From positions 1-23,668 of the forward strand of contig DATKPK010000236.1 of the NCBI GenBank assembly GCA_035524095.1: a stretch of 23,668 nucleotides of DNA, read 5' to 3'. Shown here in pieces: positions 15,623-22,128 of the stretch. The notes under the pieces are model-generated. The model made no database searches and was not told the DNA's origin. It saw only the letters and a list, made by a program, of their open reading frames with translations. Every line of letters starts with the position of its first letter. Within the stretch, counting starts at the first letter, position 1. This DNA comes from DATJUF01 sp035524095 (lineage in GTDB: Bacteria > Desulfobacterota > Binatia > Binatales > Binataceae). The position numbers and the translations under genes are program-made.

Positions 15623-16234
15623 TCACGCCTTGGAGTCGAGACTCTCGCCAAGCTGAAAGCGTACAAAGCGCCGCACTTCAATCTTTTCGCCGAGCTTACC
15701 GACGTACTCGCCGACCAGGTCCTTGATCGTTCGGTTCGGGTCGCGCACCCAGGCCTGATCGTACAAGCAAACTTCCGTGTAGAATTTCTGGATTCGCCCC
15801 TCGACGATCTTCTCGACCACCTGCGCCGGCTTGCCAGTCTCCGCCGCTTGCGCAGCGTAAATCTCCCGCTCCTGCTGAATTATCTCCGGCGCCAGCTCCT
15901 CGCGCGTGACCGCGCGAGGGTTCGCTGCCGCTATTTGCATCCCGATTTCCTTCACCAGTGTCTGGAATTCGGGCGTTTTAGCTACGAAATCACTCTCGCA
16001 GTTGACCTCGACCAGCACTCCCAGCTTGCCGCCCGCATGGATATACGATCCCACCGAGCCGTCCGATGCCGTTCGCCCCGACCGCTTGGCCGCCTGCGCG
16101 ATACCCTTCTCGCGCAGCCATACGACCGCCTTGTCGAGGTCGCCCTTGCTCTCAGCCAGCGCCTTTTTGCAATCCATCACGCCGGCTCCGGTCTTGTCCC
16201 GCAGGTCCCTTACCAGAGTTGCATTTACGTCCAT
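15623..16234 (-). CDS. tsf: Elongation factor Ts
   Basis: EF-Ts exchanges GDP for GTP on EF-Tu. The N-terminal UBA-like domain reads VRDLRDKTGAGVMDCKKALAES-type sequence. The EF-Tu contact region LVEVNCESDFVAKTPEF (the family TDFVA site) follows. At about 203 residues from the chosen ATG (16234, MDVNATLV) it is the short form with a single core subdomain, as in Thermus and cyanobacteria, rather than the 283-residue E. coli type. An in-frame start at 16273 is possible but would lie inside the rpsB-tsf hairpin region, so I prefer 16234. Confidence 0.96.
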   Translation of the reverse strand: MDVNATLVRDLRDKTGAGVMDCKKALAESKGDLDKAVVWLREKGIAQAAKRSGRTASDGSVGSYIHAGGKLGVLVEVNCESDFVAKTPEFQTLVKEIGMQIAAANPRAVTREELAPEIIQQEREIYAAQAAETGKPAQVVEKIVEGRIQKFYTEVCLYDQAWVRDPNRTIKDLVGEYVGKLGEKIEVRRFVRFQLGESLDSKA

Positions 16235-16275
16235 TCGTGTTTCCGAGCGCCAGACCGATATCGGCTGGTGCAATT

Positions 16276-16300
16276 ACGGGCGGAATATCCTTCCGCCCGT
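16276..16300 (-). terminator. Hairpin between rpsB and tsf, possible attenuator or processing site
   Basis: A perfect 10-bp inverted repeat (ACGGGCGGAA / TTCCGCCCGT) with a 5-nt loop in the short rpsB-tsf gap. No T-tract follows on the minus strand (AATTGC). It may give partial termination or RNA processing that sets the S2 to EF-Ts ratio. On the opposite strand the downstream TTAAATTTT is only weakly terminator-like. Confidence 0.55.
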
Positions 16301-16334
16301 TCTTAAATTTTCCCGCTATGTGACCTTGGCGCTA

Positions 16335-17105
16335 CTAGGCTTGCGGTGGCGGCGCCTCCGGCGTTCCATCCATCTCAGCGACGGGCTCGATATCCGCCTC
16401 ACCCTTTGCCCGCTCCTCGGCCAGTTGCCGCCCTTCGATAATCGCGTCCGCGACCGCCGCAGTAAACAACTTGATCGCCCGGATTGCGTCATCATTCCCC
16501 GGGATCCGATAAGCGATCAGGTCTGGGTCACAATTCGTATCCACTACCGCGACCACCGGGATCCCCAACCGCTTCGCTTCGGCGACCGCGATCTCTTCCT
16601 TCTTGGTGTCGATCACCCACAGCGCGTCCGGCAACTTGCGCATGTTCTTGATCCCGCCGAGCGTCGCCATCAGCTTGTCATGCTCGCGTGCGTTCTCGCT
16701 CATCTCGCGCTTGGTTAACGCCTGGATCATCTCCGGATCGGCCATCACTTCTTCGAGCTTCTTCAACCGCTCGATCGACGCCCTGATCGTCTGGAAATTC
16801 GTCAACATTCCGCCTAGCCAGCGATTGTTAACGAAGAACATGCCGCAGCGTTCAGCCTCTTCGCGCACGATATCCTGGGCTTGCTTCTTCGTTCCAACGA
16901 ACAGCACGGTGCCACCTTGCGCCGACAGGTCCCGCACAAAATCAAACGTATGGCGGAACATTTTCACCGTCTGCTGCAAATCTATAATATAAATCCCGTT
17001 TCGGGCGCCGAAGATGTATGGCTTCATCTTCGGATTCCAGCGGCTGGTCTGATGGCCAAAGTGGACTCCAGCCTCCAGCAACTGCTTCATGCTGATTTCG
17101 GTCAT
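16335..17105 (-). CDS. rpsB: Small ribosomal subunit protein uS2
   Basis: S2 binds the 30S body/neck and bridges to S1. Motifs are LLEAGVHFGHQTSRWNPKMKPYIFG (9-33), LFVGTKKQAQDIV, MFFVNNRWLGGMLTNF, DALWVIDTKKEEIAVAEAKRLGIPVVAVVDTNCDPD, and IPGNDDAIRAIKLFTAAVADAI. It has an acidic and proline-rich C-terminal tail. The ATG at 17105 has AGGA 5 nt upstream, partly within the self-complementary GTTCCCAGGAAC, so initiation may be structure-controlled. It is the first gene of the rpsB-tsf-pyrH-frr-uppS-cdsA run. Confidence 0.99.
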   Translation of the reverse strand: MTEISMKQLLEAGVHFGHQTSRWNPKMKPYIFGARNGIYIIDLQQTVKMFRHTFDFVRDLSAQGGTVLFVGTKKQAQDIVREEAERCGMFFVNNRWLGGMLTNFQTIRASIERLKKLEEVMADPEMIQALTKREMSENAREHDKLMATLGGIKNMRKLPDALWVIDTKKEEIAVAEAKRLGIPVVAVVDTNCDPDLIAYRIPGNDDAIRAIKLFTAAVADAIIEGRQLAEERAKGEADIEPVAEMDGTPEAPPPQA

Positions 17106-17127
17106 GTCGTTCCTGGGAACCTCTCCA

Positions 17128-17141
17128 CCCGCTCACGCGGG
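17128..17141 (-). promoter_or_regulatory. GUGA-tetraloop hairpin in the rpsB leader
   Basis: The minus-strand leader contains CCCGC-GTGA-GCGGG, a 5-bp stem capped by a GNRA-type tetraloop, followed at once by TGGAGAGG. Ribosomal S2 mRNAs are autoregulated through 5' leaders in gammaproteobacteria. This could be a comparable site, but the match is structural inference only. Confidence 0.45.
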
Positions 17142-17171
17142 ACTTTAATCCGGCTCGTCCAAACTACAATC

Positions 17172-17199
17172 ATTATCAGGCGCGCGCCCCGCCCGCAAA
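17172..17199 (-). promoter_or_regulatory. Probable rpsB promoter
   Basis: GATAAT (17172-17177) is a good -10 on the minus strand. The best partner is a poor TTTGCG (17194-17199) at 16 bp. The -10 lies 67 bp before the rpsB ATG, in the 184-bp gap after rho. The spacer is very GC-rich (GGGCGGGGCGCGCGCC). Confidence 0.45.
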
Positions 17200-17240
17200 G
17201 CAAGCCGCTTTAGCCTCCGTCCGACCGTTGCTGAATCTTT

Positions 17241-17256
17241 CCGGCGCATCCGCCGG
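17241..17256 (-). terminator. Short GC-rich hairpin after rho
   Basis: CCGGCG-GATG-CGCCGG, a 6-bp stem with a tetraloop, begins about 34 nt after the rho stop and lacks a T-tract. It may mark the 3' end of the rho transcript, perhaps with Rho-dependent release. Confidence 0.4.
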
Positions 17257-17289
17257 GTCCATCACTTGAATTGGACGTCTATAGCGACC

Positions 17290-18858
17290 CTACGCGTTCA
17301 TCGATTCGAGAAATTCGTCGTTGGTTTTGGTCCCCTGCATCTTATCGAGCAGGAATTCCATCGCCTCGACCGCATTCAGCTGTGAGAGCAATTTGCGCAG
17401 GATCCAGATTCGGTTCAGCGTCGCACGCGGCAGTAATAGTTCTTCTTTGCGTGTCGACGACCGCTGAATATCGATCGTCGGGAAAATTCGCTTTTCGAGC
17501 AGCCGCCGGTCCAGCGCTATCTGCTGATTACCCGTGCCCTTGAATTCCTCGAAAATCACTTCATCCATCCGGCTGCCGGTATCCACCAGCGCCGTCGCAA
17601 TAATTGTCAGGCTGCCGCCATCTTCGGTATTACGCGCCGCGCCAAAGAACTTCTTCGGCTTATGCAACGCATTGGAGTCAACACCGCCCGACAGAATCTT
17701 TCCCGACGGCGGCACCACCGTATTATACGCCCGCGCCAGCCGCGTGATTGAGTCGAGCAAAATCACCACGTCGCGCCCATGCTCAACCAACCGCCGCGCC
17801 TTTTCGATAACCATTTCAGCCACTTGCACGTGGCGCGTGGCCGGCTCATCGAACGTCGAGCTTACCACCTCGCCATGCACCGAGCGCAGCATATCCGTGA
17901 CTTCTTCCGGCCGCTCGTCGACCAGCAAGACAATCAGAACGATCTCCGGATGATTCCGTGCGATCGCCTTCGCAATCGCTTGCAGCATCATCGTCTTGCC
18001 GGTGAACGGCGCCGCGACGATCAATCCGCGCTGCCCCTTGCCGATGGGCGCGACCAGGTCGATCAGCCGCGTCGTGTAATCTTCATGGTCGTATTCGAGC
18101 TTGATCCGTTCTTCCGGATAAAGCGGCGTCAGGTTATCGAACAGTATCTTGTCGCGCGCCTTCTCCGGCTCTTCATAGTTTATCGATTCAACTTTCAGCA
18201 GCGCGAAATAACGCTCACCCTCTTTGGGCGGCCGAATCAGTCCCGAGACGACGTCACCGGTACGCAAATTGAACTTCCGGATCTGGCTTGGCGATATATA
18301 GATATCGTCCGGTCCCGGCAGATAGTTGTAGTCTGGCGCGCGCAGAAAGCCGAAGCCGTCCGGCAGGATCTCCAATACACCCTCACCCAGAATCGACCCA
18401 TTGCGCGCGGCTTGCGCCTGCAGGATTGCAAAGATCATCTCCTGCTTGCGCATGTTGGTGGCGCCATCGATGTTGTACTCGCGCGCTGCCTGCGCCAATT
18501 CGGTGATTTTAGCGCCCTTTAGCGCCTTGAGATTGAGCGTTCCGCCCTCGCTCACAATTGCGATCGGCGACCCGTAGCGCACGCCGTTCGGGTTCTGTTG
18601 CCCGCCGTTGGCGTGACGTGGTTCGGCTTGCGGCCTCGCTTCAGCCTGTGATCGCATCTCGGGCTGCGAACGCATCTCCGACGGCGTCCGGCCATTTGCC
18701 CGGTTTCCGTTCGCCTCCGGCTGTTGCGTCTCTGCCGATCCCTGACCTTGCGCGTGATGGCCCTGATGGCTTCGTGTTCTTACCATCGGGCTCGCCCCTG
18801 CAGCTTCTTCAGCTCGCTCATGGGTGTCGCTTCTTGCCGTTCCTCGACCTTTGGGCAT
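17290..18858 (-). CDS. rho: Transcription termination factor Rho with a long disordered N-terminus
   Basis: A hexameric RNA helicase that ends transcription. At 522 residues it is about 100 longer than E. coli Rho. Residues 1-105 are low-complexity and Gln/Arg/Glu-rich, with imperfect repeats around EMRSQPEMRSQAEARPQAEP (61-80). Then come the Rho N domain (NLKALKGAKITELAQAAREY), the cold-shock-like primary RNA-binding domain (EILPDGFGFLRAPDYNYLPG, 163-182; DDIYISPSQIRKFNLRTGD) and the ATPase core. The P-loop is VAAPFTGKT (281-289): Phe285 replaces the Lys181 of E. coli (PPKAGKT). DERPEEVTDM, the Walker B VVILLDS (364-370), SGGVDSNAL and the Arg-bearing RSSTRKEELL are intact. The start ATG has a strong GGGGAGG site 5 nt upstream. 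Confidence 0.97.
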   Translation of the reverse strand: MPKGRGTARSDTHERAEEAAGASPMVRTRSHQGHHAQGQGSAETQQPEANGNRANGRTPSEMRSQPEMRSQAEARPQAEPRHANGGQQNPNGVRYGSPIAIVSEGGTLNLKALKGAKITELAQAAREYNIDGATNMRKQEMIFAILQAQAARNGSILGEGVLEILPDGFGFLRAPDYNYLPGPDDIYISPSQIRKFNLRTGDVVSGLIRPPKEGERYFALLKVESINYEEPEKARDKILFDNLTPLYPEERIKLEYDHEDYTTRLIDLVAPIGKGQRGLIVAAPFTGKTMMLQAIAKAIARNHPEIVLIVLLVDERPEEVTDMLRSVHGEVVSSTFDEPATRHVQVAEMVIEKARRLVEHGRDVVILLDSITRLARAYNTVVPPSGKILSGGVDSNALHKPKKFFGAARNTEDGGSLTIIATALVDTGSRMDEVIFEEFKGTGNQQIALDRRLLEKRIFPTIDIQRSSTRKEELLLPRATLNRIWILRKLLSQLNAVEAMEFLLDKMQGTKTNDEFLESMNA

Positions 18859-19392
18859 GTTACCTCCCCCGCCACCTTAACGTCCTCCCCCTGATTGTCG
18901 AATCTTTCACGCAAGACGCGAGCCTTGCGCGACCGTGCCTGTCATAATCTCTAGCCTTCGCTATTAGCTTCGAGCGCGACTTATTGCCCACTCGTTGATT
19001 CGACAGATGAAGCTGAATATGGCCTCGGCCCACGTTTTCATTGCTGGGCCGCCTGACCCGTTCCATGCGGCTGACACGATTCTAGCCGCTTTCCGCGCAC
19101 GGTGTCCGCTCGCGCCGTTACTCTGAGGCTCTGCGTGAACACCCACCTCCGGGTTCCCCAATCAGCGTAGCCATTTGGGATAAAGGTTTTGACGCCTTTT
19201 GCTTCGATCGGCGTCCGGAGGGCGGGAGCTTGATTCGACTAGCCTCGACGCATTTCGATGCGGGAGTCCTTTACGTGAAGGTAATCAAGGGCCACCTCCG
19301 TGTCAACTGCCGCCTCCCCGCAGCTGCTAATTGGATTTTAGTTCCGGCCAGCGACGTAAAGTGAATCTGACCCGCGGCAACAACCCTCTTTT

Positions 19393-19439
19393 TGTCATTC
19401 TCGCTTCCTGGCGGTAAGGGCCTTATCTGTCATTCTCGC
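19393..19439. repeat. Two direct copies of a 12-bp motif
   Basis: TGTCATTCTCGC occurs at 19393-19404 and 19428-19439, 35 bp apart start to start. The inner ten bases recur inverted at 21493-21502 at the end of leuD. Three copies of a 10-mer in 24 kb is more than chance would give, suggesting a small dispersed repeat. Confidence 0.6.
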
Positions 19440-19451
19440 GCGGTAGCCCTT

Positions 19452-19501
19452 GCTTGCCGTAGGTCTCGCCCGCGAGACCATGCGCGAGCGAGTCGGCAAG
19501 C
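19452..19501. repeat. Nested inverted repeats (REP-like)
   Basis: Outer arms GCTTGCCG (19452-19459) and CGGCAAGC (19494-19501) enclose an inner perfect palindrome GGTCTCGC-CC-GCGAGACC (19462-19479). The element directly follows the TGTCATTCTCGC direct repeats and lies about 145 bp past the rluD stop. It could be a REP-type element or an mRNA 3'-end structure for rluD; no T-tract is present. Confidence 0.65.
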
Positions 19502-19644
19502 GCAGAGCCCAAAACTCTGAGGGCGCGCACAACTCACTCTGCGGTTGGAGCGCCGGCAAATCCGAAGTGCCGCCCGAAGAATCCCGATCATTTTGCCGAG
19601 CTGCTCTGATGCGCTCGATGAACCCTCTGACCTCACACCAGTTC

Positions 19645-20667
19645 TCAGTCTTCCGCGACCCAGCGCCGCACTTGAGCCCTTTCGAGTTCCATCCCGCGTA
19701 AACGCAAGAAATCTCTGAAGTCTTCCGGCAACGGCGCCTCAAATCCCATCCGCTCACCACTGCGCGGATCGCTCACTTCCAGCGCCAGCGCATGCAACGC
19801 CTGCCGCGCAAACCCCAACCCATCATCTGTACCGGCTCCATATAAGACGTCCCCGGCGCACGGATAGCCGCTCGCCGCCAGATGCACCCTTATCTGATGG
19901 GTCCGCCCCGTCTCCGGACGCACACGTACCAGCGTCGCGGCCGTCCCTTCCACAAAACGCTTGATCACCCGCACATGACTCACCGCCTCGCGCGGATTCC
20001 GCGACTTCACCGACATCCGCTTTCGTTCCGTGCTATGGCGTCCCAGCGGGCGCGCGATCGTCTGCCGCTCCGGCCCAGCCGTCCCGCGCACCACCGCGAT
20101 ATAAATCTTCCGGACCGTCCGCTCCTTAAATTGCCGCGCCAGATGCGTCCGCGCAAACGGTGTCCGCGCCACCACCATCACTCCCGACGTATCCTTGTCC
20201 AGCCGATGAACGATTCCGGGCCGCAAGACCCCGTCAGGCTCCGCCATTACCGCGAGTTCGGGGAATCGGGCCAGTAGCGCATCGACTAACGTAGCATTCG
20301 GATGTCCCGGCGCCGGATGGACCGTCATTCCCGCCGGTTTGTTGACTACGATCAGCTCATTGTTGGCGAAAATCACCTCGATTGTGGGCGCTTCGACTGG
20401 CGCAGGTGGCACCTCTACGATCGGCGCTGACGCGACCGCGATCGTATCGCCGCGATGAACGGTCGCCGCCGCGCGTCCCGGATTGCCGTTGACCGTTACC
20501 AGCCCCGCCTTGATCATCCGCGTGGCCTGCGACCGCGAATATTCGGGCGTGAGCATCAGCGCGAGGAACTGGTCGAGCCGCATCCGCTCATGCGTCGGCC
20601 CAGCTATCAGTCGAACTTCGCTGCTGCCTTTATTTGACGTGCTATTTCCTGAATTAGGTGGCTGCAA
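19645..20667 (-). CDS. rluD: RluD-type 23S rRNA pseudouridine synthase
   Basis: A RluA/RluD family enzyme; RluD makes pseudouridines 1911/1915/1917 in 23S helix 69. The N-terminal S4 RNA-binding domain (about 28-75: RLDQFLALMLTPEYSRSQATRMIKAGLVTVNG) is followed by the synthase domain. That domain holds IVVNKPAGMTVHPAPGH, the catalytic D157 in GIVHRLDKDTSG, ARQFKERTVRKIYIAVV, GRTHQIRVHLA and GYPCAGDVLYG. S4 plus this core favours RluD over RluA. The start must be the TTG at 20667, because an in-frame TGA lies just upstream and no ATG precedes the S4 domain until residue 29. A long Pro/Val-rich linker (81-97) joins the domains. No lspA partner is adjacent. Confidence 0.93.
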   Translation of the reverse strand: MQPPNSGNSTSNKGSSEVRLIAGPTHERMRLDQFLALMLTPEYSRSQATRMIKAGLVTVNGNPGRAAATVHRGDTIAVASAPIVEVPPAPVEAPTIEVIFANNELIVVNKPAGMTVHPAPGHPNATLVDALLARFPELAVMAEPDGVLRPGIVHRLDKDTSGVMVVARTPFARTHLARQFKERTVRKIYIAVVRGTAGPERQTIARPLGRHSTERKRMSVKSRNPREAVSHVRVIKRFVEGTAATLVRVRPETGRTHQIRVHLAASGYPCAGDVLYGAGTDDGLGFARQALHALALEVSDPRSGERMGFEAPLPEDFRDFLRLRGMELERAQVRRWVAED

Positions 20668-20751
20668 AACCGGTCAAGGGGCAGGGCTTTCAGCCTCGAA
20701 ATTTGCGTTGCGACTTGCCCGCAATCGTGACGATGGGTCAGATGGACAGCG

Positions 20752-21483
20752 CTATTGCATGAAGCCGGCTGGCACCCCGGCGCTTGTTGTAGTGACGTTC
20801 TGCGCCGCAGTCGGCGGAACCGGGGGCAGTCGTTGTGCTGCAAGCTCGGTCAACGCGCGCGGCTTATCGGTACTAAAGGGAGGATTCTTCTTAGGCGTCC
20901 AAGGCTTCGCCACAACCCCAACTTGCCATCCGCTACGATCCACGGAACAGCCCATCACAGCCACAACAAGATTGTTCAATTGCGCCCCGCGCCCAAGCAT
21001 ATCCGCCGCAGGCTTCAAAATTTCCCTGCAATTGGTATTGCCGTAGTTAGTAGTTTCCACCTTGAAACCTTCCTTTCGCTCAAGGAGGTCCATTTGCGAG
21101 CGGTCCTCTTCCTCGTCCAGTTTCGCCTGAGGAAGTGCAGTAACGCCGATTGAAAGCTGGACGCTTCCCGCCCTGCCGCCGCAGACAAGAGTATTTGTCC
21201 TCGGACTGCTGCTCACAGGCATAGCTAATCCGACATTGCCAGTTCCTCTGTCTACCACTCGAGGTCTCGCTATCGGTGGCGCCACCGGGTTTGGCTCCAT
21301 AGCGACGGGGCCAGTAATCCCGAGAGTGTTCTGCACGTCGTTTTCCGACAGCAGCTTGCACGGATCAGGAACTTCATCCGCTCCCGCCAGCTTGGATGAA
21401 CCGATCAGCAATAGAACTGCCAGGATGAAAATGTGGTACGAGCTACGCCACTGCCTCCCGTGTCTTTTCCGCAGGCATAGCAT
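20752..21483 (-). CDS. Secreted protein of unknown function downstream of leuD
   Basis: A 243-residue protein with a signal peptide (basic start RKRHGRQWR, hydrophobic HIFILAVLLLIGSS, cleavage likely after LAGA). I do not recognise the family with confidence. The mature N-terminus DPCKLLSENDVQNTLGI resembles the PC-x-LL-x4-V-x-x-x-LG opening of DUF3558-like secreted proteins. Four mature cysteines (DPC, VCGG, NCRE, GCSVD) suggest disulphides, and the tail is Pro/Ala/Thr-rich. The ATG at 21483 lies 21 nt after the leuD stop, so it is probably on the leuCD transcript, although its function need not relate to leucine synthesis. Its ribosome binding site is weak. Confidence 0.75.
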   Translation of the reverse strand: MLCLRKRHGRQWRSSYHIFILAVLLLIGSSKLAGADEVPDPCKLLSENDVQNTLGITGPVAMEPNPVAPPIARPRVVDRGTGNVGLAMPVSSSPRTNTLVCGGRAGSVQLSIGVTALPQAKLDEEEDRSQMDLLERKEGFKVETTNYGNTNCREILKPAADMLGRGAQLNNLVVAVMGCSVDRSGWQVGVVAKPWTPKKNPPFSTDKPRALTELAAQRLPPVPPTAAQNVTTTSAGVPAGFMQ

Positions 21484-21496
21484 CTTGCGCTACGAG

Positions 21497-21509
21497 AATG
21501 ACTGTCATT
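21497..21509. repeat. Small palindrome across the leuD stop
   Basis: AATGAC-T-GTCATT, six-base arms around one central base, covers the leuD stop codon and the gap before the next gene. It overlaps the inverted copy of the GTCATTCTCG motif found in the rluD-rho gap. It could be an operator or chance. Confidence 0.4.
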
Positions 21510-22098
21510 TATAAGTCAGCGGATGGCTCTTTTCGTACGCCGTGATCGACCCCTCATGCGCCAGCGTTAGCGCAATGTCATCGAGACCCTCGATTAAACA
21601 CTTCTTCACGAATTCATCGATCGCGAAATGCGCCGACCAGCCCTTTTCGTCGCTCACCTTCTGCGCCGGCAAATCCACCGTCAGCCGATAGTCTTCATTG
21701 CTTTTGATCGCCTCAAAGATCGCGTCGGTCTCTTCCGGCTTCAGCGTTATCGGCAGAATCCCGTTCTTGTAACAATTATTGTGAAAGATATCCGCGAAGG
21801 ATGGCGCGATCACCGCCTTGAACCCGAAGTCCGCCAGCGCCCATACCGCATGCTCCCGCGAACTGCCGCAGCCGAAATTCGCTCGCGCCACTAGAATCGT
21901 TGCCTTCTCGAAACGGGGCTGCGTCAGCACGAATTGATTATCGCTCTGATTCCGCCAGTCGTAGAACAGTCCGGCCGCTAATCCACTGCGCACCACCGCC
22001 TTCAAAAACTGCTTCGGGATTATCTGGTCCGTATCGACATTAGGCCGATCCAGCGGCGCCACGATTCCGGTGAAATTCTTGAACGGTTTCATCGCCAT
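21505..22098 (-). CDS. leuD: 3-isopropylmalate dehydratase small subunit
   Basis: The small subunit of isopropylmalate isomerase, which with LeuC converts 2- to 3-isopropylmalate. The 197-residue length matches the E. coli-type partner of a 466-residue LeuC. Motifs are VAPLDRPNVDTDQIIPKQFLK (13-33), FGCGSSREHAVWAL (75-88), FGFKAVIAPSFADIFHNNCYKNGILPI, and the C-terminal GLDDIALTL. Two close ATGs exist (22098 and 22092). It follows leuC by 30 nt. Confidence 0.98.
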   Translation of the reverse strand: MAMKPFKNFTGIVAPLDRPNVDTDQIIPKQFLKAVVRSGLAAGLFYDWRNQSDNQFVLTQPRFEKATILVARANFGCGSSREHAVWALADFGFKAVIAPSFADIFHNNCYKNGILPITLKPEETDAIFEAIKSNEDYRLTVDLPAQKVSDEKGWSAHFAIDEFVKKCLIEGLDDIALTLAHEGSITAYEKSHPLTYK

Positions 22099-22128
22099 AA
22101 CTTCTATCCTCAGCTTCGCCCCGGCGCC

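Larger units (their letters stand above)
18859..19644. other. 786-bp gap between rluD and rho
   Basis: No supported gene. Next to rho (18859-19000) lies the purine-rich leader with two GGAGG-like stretches; I could not fix a promoter. 19007-19126 and 19086-19364 hold two short plus-strand frames with protein-like composition in different phases, possibly decayed coding. 19393-19439 and 19452-19501 hold direct and nested inverted repeats listed separately. The rluD-proximal part (19503-19644) shows nothing further. Confidence 0.5.

Noticed and set aside
19395..19760. Minus-strand frame overlapping the rluD end, and plus-strand frame 19450-19701
   Set aside because: Composition is not protein-like, both cross the repeat cluster and the firmly assigned rluD 3' end, and no ribosome binding site is present.
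20644..20694. TTGACC-15-TAATTC as an rluD promoter
   Set aside because: The -10 would lie downstream of the only usable rluD start (TTG 20667), and the 15-bp spacer is short.
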